Shown piece after piece: positions 12,215-23,178 of a stretch of 64,000 nucleotides of DNA. The stretch is taken from contig NC_034009.1 of the NCBI RefSeq assembly GCF_000346465.2, positions 19,859,606 through 19,923,605 of the forward strand, written 5' to 3'. Each line of letters opens with the position of its first letter. Position 1 is the first letter of the stretch. The position numbers were made by a program, and so were the translations under genes. This DNA comes from Prunus persica. Lineage: Eukaryota > Streptophyta > Magnoliopsida > Rosales > Rosaceae. The notes below the pieces were generated by a model. The model ran no database searches and had not been told where the DNA came from. It saw nothing but the letters and a program-made list of their open reading frames with translations.

Positions 12215-12627
12215 TCCTAACTCATTTCTTCTTACTTCTTCGAAATCGTAGAACTTGTTGTCAGCTATGGAGATTTAGGATTTAGGTTAAACTGAGGTTG
12301 AGGATGAACGACGGTTTGGGGCTTTTACTTCAGTCGTCTTCTTGCAAAGCGTGCCCAATTTTGGGCGCGATATTCTATATATTTTTTAAAAATTGTAGAA
12401 ACCCAAAACTGCCCTTCAGATGGCATGAGATGAATGGTCAAATCGCTGGTGGGGTGGGTCCCATGGGTGCCACGTCAGCAGTTAACGATTGACCGTCTGG
12501 TCAACTTAACGGAAGGATGAAATTGGACGATGTTCAAAACGTCAGGGTGTAAATTGATAAAATTGATACTGTGGGGTCAAATTCGAGAATGACCCTAAAC
12601 CACCAGGGTGTCTTTTGTCGTTAGCCC
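12215..12627 (-). repeat. MULE-1 right TIR
   Basis: Inverted copy of the left TIR, ending in GTCGTTAGCCC. It would carry the promoter and leader of the MURA gene, just as the left TIR does for the GRF gene. Confidence 0.88.
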
Positions 12628-12639
12628 TTTTTAAAAAAA

Positions 12640-12960
12640 AAATAATTTAAGATAAAATGATAAGAATTTACAATTATAGGGCTTCATTAAAACTTGCTTG
12701 GAAACAACTCAGTTGGACAAAAACCCTGGATGAAGGAAAAAAATACTCTTAATGTTCAAAATATTATTTATTAAATCAAGAAAATACACAAAAATACAAA
12801 CTCCTATGACATTATTTCGACAATGAAGTGTCAAAAATGTAATTTTGAATAAGTGAAATTCGAAAGTAATAATTGATTTCCTAATAGACATTTTATAGGA
12901 TTTTTATTTTTTATTTTTATCATTTTGTATATTGATGTTTCTCAAAGCTCTGATTTTCTA
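12640..12960. other. AT-rich spacer without a gene
   Basis: About 320 bp between the right TIR of MULE-1 and the start of MULE-2. I see only AT-rich sequence with no coding signal or repeat end. Confidence 0.5.
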
Positions 12961-13369
12961 ATTAGGTTTATTTACATCAATGCCTTCTGAAACTACGGTC
13001 AAATCTCACATTACCCCTCAAACTTAAAGTGGCCTACTTACTCCGCTTAACAGTATTTTAGTGACCTACTTGCCCCCCGACATCAACTTCGTCCCTAGTT
13101 TCGTTATTTTTTATGATGTGGCAAGGGCATAATGGGAATTTCATCCACATCCCTTTTTTCCTCAGTAAACGGCTGTCTGATGTGGCGAAGTGGTCTCCGT
13201 CCAAGCACTAACCCTTCCACTCCCACTTTTGTCCTCCCATTTCATCCCCAATTCTCATTGATTCCCGCCATTGATGTTCAAAAAAAAGGCTATATGAAGC
13301 CTTTTTTTTCTTCTTCATATTTATTCCTTCCATCCTTATTCCTTCACAGCTCAAACCTTCTTCCTCCTT

Positions 13370-14567
13370 TGAAAATACCTGTAGGATATCTATATATGCC
13401 TAGAGAATGTTAAACAAGCTAATTCGAATTTTTTGCAATAAATAATGATCAACCTTTGAAGCAGGATTGATATTAGTTATCAATCCTGAGATGTGCAAAG
13501 CTTAAAATAAAAGAACACGTAGAGAATTATTTTACGTGGTAAAACCCCACCTCTGGGGAAAATCCACGGGACTCCTCAGTCCAACTCAAATCCACTATAG
13601 AACGATGATTACAAGAAGTACTCACACACTTATCCTAGACTCATTCTAGATAATGTTTACCGACTTCTTCGTAACTCAACTTCTGTCACGAGATGATCTT
13701 CGACACTCCTTATGATGAACGCAATACTGGCCACGATTGCTTCAAGCTCGCCGGAGGGAAACCGCCACCACGGTCTTGGTGCACTCAACCGTATGAGTCA
13801 CCGACATGCATATGAATGCAATATGAATGATTAAAGTGTTTGATAAATCACCAAGTAAAACATGGAACACTTGATGATTTATCTCAAATATGTGCACAAC
13901 AACTTTTACTTAAGAATTCTTTTCTACAACACAAAATAACAAAAGCTGCTTATATAATAAACAAGACACACGTTTTATTCAAAGCAAGTTATCTCTAGAA
14001 AGAGAGAAACCCAATAGACCAACAATTCTTATTCAAATGTGATTCTCAAACTTGGTCCCATATGGACTCAAGTCAATCACGTCAAAACACAAGCCACACT
14101 ACTGTGCCATTATGAATAATAACTTTGATTCAATATCAACTTCCTGTAAGGACGCCAAACATGAGACTACAAATAGTATCAATCATGAATATCAATTTTG
14201 ATCAAGTATGGACTCTAAATGACGATGCCAAACAACCAATCTTTGTGGGAGAAACAATATCTCCTAAAACAAACTAATTAGACCAATCAAGTAGGAAAGT
14301 AATCTCAAGAGATAAAATCTAATCCTATTAAAAATAATATTAAGATAAAAATACTTTGAGTGAAAATAACTCCAATTAGGAATCATATAATGAATGCATG
14401 ATTATGTCATGATTTACCTGAAATCAGTTTCTCATATCGGTCAAGTCAAGCCTCGGATGTATGAGGTTGAATGAGTTGTGCCAAAACGTCCAGTAACAAT
14501 TCTTCACACACTAATTTTCAACCTATGCTAGAGTCTAGGAAATGACAACACTATTTTCATACTAACA
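13370..14567 (-). repeat. Copia 3' LTR
   Basis: 1198 bp, nearly identical to 28401-29598. On the minus strand it begins TGTTAGTATG and ends ATTTTCA. Confidence 0.95.
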
Positions 14568-15527
14568 ATCTCCCCCTTTGGCATTTCCTAGACAAAACAC
14601 CTATTACAACTCAAAAGAAATTGCATAAGATTCAACAAATAAAATCCTACTCTAAACTCAAGGCTCTGAATCCCTGCACATTATGAAACAACAAAACCAG
14701 TGAAGCATGTGGGAGAAGAAATGTTATTTAAGGCAAAATTACAACACCACTCCCCCTTAATTCTACAACACAATCTCTCCCCCTTTTTATTATAATTTCA
14801 CAATCATCTCTCCCCCTTTTTGTCAGGAAATCCAAAGAGCAAGGAAAGAGTACAAGGGAGCATATATAAAGGCAAAAATAAGAGGAAAAAATCAGTTGAG
14901 CCACAAGTCTGCAACTGGCAGGATTGATAAATGTTAAAATTTTAATGTAAAAGATAAAGCCACACTTAGAAAAGAGACGAAACCACAAAGACATCAATCA
15001 AAACATCAATTACTATGCTTAATAAGAACCCAAGACTCCTCCTTCATTCAGGCCAAAAAAAATCTTGAGTACATGCCAACACTATGCATAAGGATAGACA
15101 AGCAAAGCCAATACCAATATCTATCTAGAAGCATTTGGAAGCAAGGCCTTTCAAGATCGAAGGCACATCAAATCACAAAGGTTTAATCAAATACTAGGAT
15201 TATAAAATGGGAATCAAAAGTATTTGTAAGAGATAAAGTCCATCAAAAGAGCAAATATTAAATCTCAATCTCATGTAATGTGACCAAACTTACTTAATAA
15301 CAAAGAAAAAATCCAATCAAGAGCAAGCCAAGAACATAGAATAAACACATACAAAATGCATACAGAGGTCACCACTTTCATTTTTTCCCTTTTTTTTTTT
15401 TTTTTTAAATTTAATATATTTTTTTTTTAATGCTAACTTTATTAAGCTTTCTACAAGACTCATGTAACGGGTGTTAAATCAATGTGCTCAAATCAGATGA
15501 CTTTAAGACAATGGGTGTTAAAGCACC
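14568..15527 (-). other. Copia interior between polypurine tract and Gypsy insertion
   Basis: Starts with the polypurine tract (14568-14581, CTCCCCCTTTGG on the plus strand). C-rich and T-rich tracts follow, with a long T run near 15390-15430. No coding sequence is recognised where pol would be expected. Confidence 0.7.
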
Positions 15528-15532
15528 CCTAG

Positions 15533-18322
15533 TGTAAGAACCCAAACCAAAATATCTAAAAATTGATAGCCAAAAGACGATTTTGCCCTCGCATATTTTA
15601 AAAAGGGGAAAATTTGACTTTTTGATCGGAAAAGAATTTGGCAATTCCGCTTATGCCGTTGCGTAGAGCACGGCGAAACGAGTTCGTAGACATGGAGTAG
15701 ACCCGAACCGGAGTTGTAATGAAGAAGTTACGGTCAAAATACTCACGAGGGCAAAATGGAAATTTTGGGAGATCATTTTTTTAAAATCTGTTTTCTTCTC
15801 TCACTCTCTCATTCTCTCTCTCTCTCTCCCTCTCTCTCTCCCTCCCGATAGTTCAGAAAAACCAGAAGGGCAGCCACCTTCCAAGCCACCCCGACCCTCC
15901 GGAACGGACCCAGCAGCACCGGCCAGCTCCCGCCAGCAACCTCAGCCCGTCCGCCGCCCCTGCTGGAGCCGCTGGAAACTGCTGGAAAACGCAGCGGTTT
16001 TGGCCGATTTTCCAACCTCAGTTTCTCCCTCATCCGGACACCAAATCAGTCGTGTGAGGTATCGATTTCTAGCTATTTTTCGTGCTCTAACTGATGGTTG
16101 GCTGGGTTTAGATCGATTTCACCTTTAGGTTGCTTAATTTCCGATTTGAAATTGGACGGACTTCGGCGCCGGATTCGGCCCTTCCCGGCCACTTTTCGGG
16201 GGTTGNNNNNNNNNNNNNNNNNNNNNNNNNNNNNNNNNNNNNNNNNNNNNNNNNNNNNNNNNNNNNNNNNNNNNNNNNNNNNNNNNNNNNNNNNNNNNNN
16301 NNNNNNNNNNNNNNNNNNNNNNNNNNNNNNNNNNNNNNNNNNNNNNNNNNNNNNNNNNNNNNNNNNNNNNNNNNNNNNNNNNNNNNNNNNNNNNNNNNNN
16401 NNNNNNNNNNNNNNNNNNNNNNNNNNNNNNNNNNNNNNNNNNNNNNNNNNNNNNNNNNNNNNNNNNNNNNNNNNNNNNNNNNNNNNNNNNNNNNNNNNNN
16501 NNNNNNNNNNNNNNNNNNNNNNNNNNNNNNNNNNNNNNNNNNNNNNNNNNNNNNNNNNNNNNNNNNNNNNNNNNNNNNNNNNNNNNNNNNNNNNNNNNNN
16601 NNNNNNNNNNNNNNNNNNNNNNNNNNNNNNNNNNNNNNNNNNNNNNNNNNNNNNNNNNNNNNNNNNNNNNNNNNNNNNNNNNNNNNNNNNNNNNNNNNNN
16701 NNNNNNNNNNNNNNNNNNNNNNNNNNNNNNNNNNNNNNNNNNNNNNNNNNNNNNNNNNNNNNNNNNNNNNNNNNNNNNNNNNNNNNNNNNNNNNNNNNNN
16801 NNNNNNNNNNNNNNNNNNNNNNNNNNNNNNNNNNNNNNNNNNNNNNNNNNNNNCCGGGGGTCAGGGTATTTAATTTAATGTTTTATGAGCAGTTTAGTAA
16901 TTGAATATCATGGTTAACAGGCATCAGAGGCTAAACTGAACCACAGGAGGGACCTTCAAGAGGTCCAGCTAGCTCGGACCAGTAGTGAGTGGACCTTTCT
17001 TTTTTTTATGATTTTCTGAATCAGTTTTATTCAGTGTGATTTATTCCTATGAATTTAAAGATTCCTTCTATACATTGCTTAGCTGATTTTGCTAAAGTTA
17101 TTTGGACAACAGACTTTGAGATTTATGATTCAGAAATATCTAGCTCAGATTTTATCAGAATACAGAGGATGTCAGATTTTATCCAAGATAATTATTTTAG
17201 ACCACCATGAATTATAGAAAGCAGAGTTTGAGTTTTCTATCAGATAGAAAGGGCAGCACAGTTATAGATTGAATAAAGATTCAGTTATTCATCAGATCTT
17301 TCAGAAATATTATGATATTTATATTTGATATTTTCTCAGCAGTTAATATTTCCTTAAACCACTGTGGGTACCCGGTTACAGAAACAGGTTGCCGTCAAAT
17401 AAGACGATGTCTACGGACATCCAGATTGCCTTCGGTTTATGTTGCCTTCGGATATGATGATGTCTACAGACATCCAGTTTACTTTCAGTTACGTCAGTGC
17501 ACTTGACATTTGCCTCACGAGTTTTGGGGACGCCCGGACCGTGAGTGCCAGGATTGCGGATCAGGCTGACTACGGTCTCCTGAATCCTGCCAGTTTGCGG
17601 CTCGGATACACTATGTGTCGCCGAGACCTGCTAGGGGAATGGACGGATTTACAGAGGATTTGACAGTTTTACAGGGGTACACCTAGGTAGTAGTTTTAAA
17701 GAAATTTTAGTGCTTTTATGCAAATATTGATTTCAGTGATTTTACTCAATATTTCCTTGGTATTGAGCATATCCTACATCTGGATATATATATATAGATG
17801 TATATATTTATGTGAATGCTTGAATTTACCCTAATTCAGTGCAGTTTACATATTCAGTTTTATGATTATCATTGTTTTTACAGTGGGGGTTATTATGTTC
17901 ATACACTGTTTGAGAACTCTATTTTGGTCCACTCACACTTTTAATGTTTTGCGCCCCCCAGGCCGTAGAAGAACGAAGGAAACCACTCGGGCCATCATCC
18001 TAGCTTCCGACCCACCACCAAGGTGTAGGAGTTCGTGTAACTCTTTGTAAATCCTGTAAATTGTATAAGAAAATGCTCTGAGATCTTGTTGAACATAAGG
18101 AACTGGTAGGATTTTTGAGACTGTTTGACAGGTGGAAGACTTTGTGTTTGGTCAAATACAGGGTAGACTCTGCCGGATTTTCGGCAGAAGTCGAAAGTAA
18201 ATTTTAAGAAATTTGTTTAGGAAAAGGGTAAAAAGGTCATTCGTGCCCGGCATTCGCCAGGTGTCGGACACGCACAGGATTCGGCTCGGATTCCAAAGCG
18301 GAAATTGGGTCGAGTCCTGTCA
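15533..18322 (+). repeat. Gypsy-1 5' LTR (with assembly gap)
   Basis: 2790 bp including 648 N. The matching stretch of the 3' LTR (about 23855-24478) is about 624 bp, so the gap estimate is nearly right. Contains a CT-repeat near 15795-15845 and a TATATA tract near 17785. Confidence 0.95.
16206..16853. other. Assembly gap (N run) in 5' LTR
   Basis: 648 N. Open frames spanning this run are artefacts. Confidence 1.
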
Positions 18323-18325
18323 ACT

Positions 18326-18337
18326 TGGTATCAGAGC
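18326..18337 (+). other. Gypsy-1 primer-binding site
   Basis: TGGTATCAGAGC, complementary to the 3' end of initiator tRNA-Met, starting 3 bases after the LTR end. Confidence 0.92.
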
Positions 18338-18402
18338 ATAGGTTTTACTTCCTGTAGACCCTCTTTCTTGTTACTGAACCCTTGTTCTTCTTTCAGTTGA
18401 TT

Positions 18403-19722
18403 ATGGGCCCGAAGTGTGGTGGTTTCCGTAGGGGGACGAGACAGTCGTCCCGAGTGAGGGGACAGGACCCTCCTCCAGAACCAGAGAACTTTCCTACCCC
18501 AGAACCGGTCTAAGAACCGGTTGAACAGTCATTTGTTGGAGGCCCCTCAGGGCCCGCACCTCCTATGCCCACGGTGATGGGAGACCCAACTTTTTAGCAG
18601 ACCTTAGAGATGTTGACTCAGGCCCTATCCCGGACAGGGCAGCCTAGGGACCCGTCCTTGGGATACGCAGACCAAGCAAAAAGAATTGGGGCCATAGATT
18701 TTGATGGTGCTGGCGACCCAGCAGTGGCCGAAGGGTGGATAGAGAGGATGGAACGGATCATGGAAGTGATGGCCGTTCCACAGGATCGCAGAGTACTTTT
18801 GGCCAGTTTCTTTTTGATCGGAAATGCCAGACACTGGTGGGAGTCAATTAAAAGGAGATATCCAGATCCGTCAGTCATTACATGGCCAGTTTTTCGAGCT
18901 GTTTTTAACAGCCAATATTATCCACAAGCGTACCAAAATTTGAAGATGCAGGAATTTTTGCAGTTGGACCAGGGGTTGATGACAGTACTGGAGTACGAGA
19001 AGAAGTTTAATGAGTTATCAAAGTACTGTATTCCACTGGTAGAGGATGAAAGCAAAAAGTGTCAATTGTTCACTAAAGGATTGAAAGCCTCTATCAGGGA
19101 CATTGTAATTAGTCAACGGCTAACGAACTTTGGAGACTTGGTGATGTCAGCTTCGCTGGTNNNNNNNNNNNNNNNNNNNNNNNNNNNNNNNNNNNNNNNN
19201 NNNNNNNNNNNNNNNNNNNNNNNNNNNNNNNNNNNNNNNNNNNNNNNNNNNNNNNNNNNNNNNNNNNNNNNNNNNNNNNNNNNNNNNNNNNNNNNNNNNN
19301 NNNNNNNNNNNNNNNNNNNNNNNNNNNNNNNNNNNNNNNNNNNNNNNNNNNNNNNNNNNNNNNNNNNNNNNNNNNNNNNNNNNNNNNNNNNNNNNNNNNN
19401 NNNNNNNNNNNNNNNNNNNNNNNNNNNNNNNNNNNNNNNNNNNNNNNNNNNNNNNNNNNNNNNNNNNNNNNNNNNNNNNNNNNNNNNNNNNNNNNNNNNN
19501 NNNNNNNNNNNNNNNNNNNNNNNNNNNATATTACTTCAGGGTGGAGAAGCGACTGTTACAATGCCTACAGAGATAGGCACAGAGGGCAAAACGCAGTTTA
19601 GAGGAGCCTCGTCCAGTGGTGGGATCCAGACTAGTGTTGCCAGCCGAGGTGGCAGTCAGCAGCAGGGACGAGGTGGACGTGCTAGAACCACAGGCAGGGT
19701 GTATCACATGTCCCAGCAGTAG
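18403..19722 (+). pseudogene. Gypsy-1 gag, with stops and an assembly gap
   Basis: Starts MGPKCGGFRRGTRQ at 18403. The retrotransposon gag fold is clear after residue about 80: WIERMERIMEVM, RHWWESIKRRYPD, WPVFRAVFNSQYYP and LEYEKKFNELSKYC. The zinc-knuckle region would lie in the N gap (19161-19527). Three in-frame stops occur: TAA at 18511-18513, TAG at 18595-18597 and TAG at 19720-19722. The neighbouring residues suggest each was CAA or CAG, that is, C-to-T changes. Gag would otherwise run straight into protease in one frame, as in Tekay elements. Confidence 0.92.
19161..19527. other. Assembly gap (N run) in gag
   Basis: 367 N. The frame on both sides agrees, which fits a gap size close to the real one or chance. 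Confidence 1.
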
Positions 19723-19740
19723 GCACAGGCGTCGCCAGAT

Positions 19741-21717
19741 GTGGTGACAGGTATGTTATCAGTCTTTGGAACTCCTGCTAGAGTATTGATTGATTCTGGG
19801 GCTACGCACTCATTTGTTACGCCTAGTTTTGCCCGCAACGCTGATGTCAGACAGTCAGCCCTACGGGATGAATTAGCAATCTCTGTACCGACAGGAGAGA
19901 TCTTTTATGTAGGTACGGTATATAGTAACAGTGCAGTATTAGTAGGGGATGTGTGTTTAGAAGCAGATTTGATTCCACTAGAAATGGTGGGCTTGGATGT
20001 TATATTGGGCATGGATTGGCTAGTTAAGCACCATGCCTCAGTAGATTGCTTCCGGAAAGAAGTTATACTTCGTAGCCCTGGACGCTCTGAAGTGACATTT
20101 TATGGTGAGCGTAGAGTGCTCCCATCTAGCCTCATTTCAGTGATGATGGCAACGAGATTTCTCAGAAAAGGGTGCTCAGGATATGTAGCTTATATAGTGG
20201 ATAGTAGGACTCAGGAGTTAAAGTTTGAGGATATACCAGTAGTTCGGGATTTTCCAGATGTATTCCCGGATGATCTTCCTGGGTTACCTTCCCATCGGGA
20301 GATCGAGTTCACTATTGAACTCATGCCAGGAACAAGCCCTATATCACAGGCACCTTACAGGATGGCACCTGCAGAACTAAAGGAGTTGAAGGTGCAGCTG
20401 CAGGAGTTAGTAGACAAGGGCTTCATCCGACCTAGTTTTTCTCCTTGGGGTGCCCCAGTATTGTTTGTGAAGAAAAAGGATGGTACCATGAGGTTATGTG
20501 TCGATTACAGGCAACTGAATAAAGTCACAGTGAGGAATAAGTATCCGCTACCCCGTATTGATGATTTATTTGATCAGTTGAGGGGTGCTAAGGTATTTTC
20601 CAAGATTGATTTGAGATCGGGGTACCATCAGTTACGGATCAAAGAAGAAGATGTACCTAAGACAGCTTTCCGCACCAGGTATGGGCATTATGAGTTTTTA
20701 GTAATGCCATTCGGATTGACGAATGCCCCAGCTGCGTTTATGGATTTGATGAACAGAGTGTTCCGACGTTATTTGGATCGCTTTGTCATTGTATTCATAG
20801 ATGATATTCTGGTGTACTCCAAGAGTCGGAAGGCGCATATGAAGCATTTAGAACTGGTACTGAAGACGCTGAGGAGGAAGAAATTGTTTGCTAAGTTCAG
20901 TAAGTGCCAGTTCTGGCTAGATAGAGTAAATTTCTTAGGGCATGTTATTTCTGCAGACGGTGTTTATGTTGATCCTCAGAAGGTTGAGGCAGTAGTGAAT
21001 TGGCCGCAGCCAACCAGTGTTACAGAGGTACGGAGTTTTCTGGGGTTAGCTGGTTATTATCGTCGCTTTGTAGAAGGTTTTTCTATGATAGCGGCGCCTC
21101 TCACCCGTTTGACTAGGAAGGGAGTTAAGTTCGAATGGTCAAAGGAGTGTGAGAAAAGTTTTGATGAGCTTAAAACCAGGTTAACTACTGCTCCAGTATT
21201 GACGCTTCCAGATGACAGTGGTAACTTTGTGATTTACAGTGATGCCTCCAAACAGGGTCTTGGATGTGTACTGATGCAGCATGGTCGGGTGATCGCTTAT
21301 GCTTCTAGACAGTTGAAGAAGCATGAGTTGAATTACCCTGTGCATGATTTGGAGCTAGCAGCAGTAGTATTTGCTTTGAAAATCTGGAGACACTACCTGT
21401 ACGGAGTTACCTGTCAGATTTTCACAGATCATAAGAGTTTAAAGTATTTATTCACTCAGAAGGAGTTGAATTTAAGACAAAGGAGATGGTTAGAGCTGAT
21501 CAAAGACTACGATTGTACCATAGAGCATCATCCGGGGAAAGCTAATGTAGTAGCTGATGCACTTAGCAGGAAATCATCTGGTTCAGTAGCTTATCTCCGA
21601 GGAAGGTATGACCCATTTATGGTTGAATTGAGAAAGCTTAGAGTTGAGCTGGATGTAGATGACCAGGGAGCATTGTTAGCTACTCTCCGGGTGCGACCAT
21701 ATTGGTGGAACGCATAA
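19741..21717 (+). pseudogene. Gypsy-1 protease, reverse transcriptase and RNase H
   Basis: 658 codons. Protease: [10 protein letters not shown] near residues 16-25. Reverse transcriptase: [14 protein letters not shown] (228-241), [19 protein letters not shown], and the catalytic [10 protein letters not shown] with D354-D355. RNase [21 protein letters not shown], and [15 protein letters not shown]. All core residues are kept, so this part looks functional. The frame is lost by about one base near 21700 where it should run on into integrase; the premature stop at 21715-21717 follows from that. Confidence 0.95.
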
Positions 21718-23129
21718 TAGCAGCTCAAGCAGAGGATCCTTTAATTTGTACTCTTCGAGCAGAAGTGGAGAATGGCACTAGAACAGACTGTTCAGTGAGG
21801 AACGATGGAGCTTTAATGCTGGGTAACAGATTGTATGTTCCTCATGATGAAGCTCTGAAGAGGGAAATTCTTGAAGAAGCCCACAGCTCAGCTTTTGCTA
21901 TGCATCCCGGGAGTACTAAGATGTACCACACGCTGAGAGAACACTACTGGTGGCCTTTCATGAAAAAGGAGATAGCAGAGTATGTCAGAAAGTGTCTAAT
22001 CTGTCAGCAGGTGAAAGCGGAACGACAGAAACCGTCTGGCCTGTTACAGCCTCTTCCGATTCCGGAGTGGAAGTGGGAGCATATAACTATGGATTTCGTG
22101 TTCAAGCTTCCCCGAACACGAAATAAGTATGATGGAGTGTGGGTGATTGTGGATCGACTTACGAAATCTGCTCATTTCTTACCAGTAAGAGCAAATTATA
22201 CTTTAAATAAGTTGGCCCAGCTCTTTATTGATGAGATAGTAAGACTTCATGGAGTACCAGTTTCGATCACTTCTGATCGAGATCCACGGTTTACCTCACG
22301 ATTCTGGACAAAGTTGCATGAAGCTTTTGGAACCCGGTTACAGTTCAGTACTGCTTTTCATCCTCAGACGGATGGTCAGTCTGAGAGGACGATTCAGACT
22401 CTAGAAGATATGTTGAGAGCTTGTGCATTGCAGTTCAGAAATGACTGGGATGAGAAATTGCCACTCATGGAGTTTGCGTATAATAACAGCTACCAGGCAA
22501 GTATTAAAATGTCACCCTTTGATGCTTTATATGGAAAACAATGCAGAACTCCATTTTATTGGGATGAAGTCGGTGAAAACCGACTGGAAGTGGCAGATGA
22601 TGTTGAGCGGACGAAAGAACAGGTGAAGATAATCCGAGAAAGGCTAAAAATAGCCCAGGATAGACAGAAGAGTTATGCAGATAACAGGAGGAAAGACCTC
22701 CAGTTTGAAGTAGGAGATTGGGTATTCCTGAAGCTTTCGCCTTGGAAAGGCGTAGTAAGATTTGGAAAGCGAAGAAAGCTAAGTCCTCGTTATATTGGCC
22801 CGTATGAGGTTGTAGAACGGGTAGGCCCAGTAGCCTACAGACTTGCTTTACCTTCAGATTTATCTCGGCTGCATGATGTGTTTCATGTCTCGATGCTCCG
22901 GAAGTACATTCCAGACCCATCTCATGTACTGGAGGAGCAACCGATAGAGTTGCAAGAAGATTTGACTTATGTAGAGCAGCCAGTGCAAATGTTAGATCGA
23001 AAGATGCAAGTTTTGCGCTCGAGAGAGATCCCTCTTGTGAAAGTTTTATGGAGGAGCCACACTATGGAAGAGGCTACCTGGGAACCTGAGGACCAGATGC
23101 GGGAACAGTACCCGTATCTCTTCGAGTAA
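21702..23129 (+). pseudogene. Gypsy-1 integrase with chromodomain-like tail
   Basis: 475 codons open in the shifted frame, without its own proper start. Zinc-binding HHCC: H68, H76, C98, C101. Catalytic triad D131, D192, E228, with the D-35-E spacing of retroviral-type integrases. Then GPYEVVERVGPVAYRL and HDVFHVSMLRKY, the usual plant Gypsy GPY/F region, and a C-terminal block (VLWRSHTMEEATWEPED, ending near 23126) of the Tekay chromodomain type, which would steer insertion to heterochromatin. Catalytic residues are intact; only the upstream frameshift separates it from the rest of pol. Confidence 0.95.
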
Positions 23130-23160
23130 CAGGTACGTAAATTTCGAGGACGAAATTTTC

Positions 23161-23178
23161 TTAAGGGGGGTAGATATT
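23161..23178 (+). other. Gypsy-1 polypurine tract
   Basis: TTAAGGGGGGTAGATAT directly before the 3' LTR start. The upstream GAGGACGAAATTTTC phrase is shared with the other Gypsy element. Confidence 0.9.

Larger units (their letters stand above)
6884..12627. mobile_element. MULE-1: Mutator-like element with long TIRs, 5.74 kb
   Basis: The ends GGGCTAACGACAAAAGACACC and its inverse at 12607-12627 start TIRs of about 400 bp (6884 to about 7295, and about 12215 to 12627). Inside are a GRF zinc-finger gene on the plus strand beginning just inside the left TIR and a MURA transposase pseudogene on the minus strand beginning just inside the right TIR. Long TIRs with a gene start at each end match the maize MuDR plan. 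Flanks are T/A homopolymers (8 T then A at the left; 5 T then A's at the right), so a 9-11 bp TSD cannot be confirmed. It is defective because its transposase is broken. Confidence 0.92.

Noticed and set aside
16098..16904. Long frames on the plus strand across the N run
   Set aside because: They are open only because N codes for no stop; the sequence is LTR.
22504..22920. 138-codon minus-strand frame within Gypsy-1 integrase
   Set aside because: Antisense shadow of a well-defined integrase; no domain signature.
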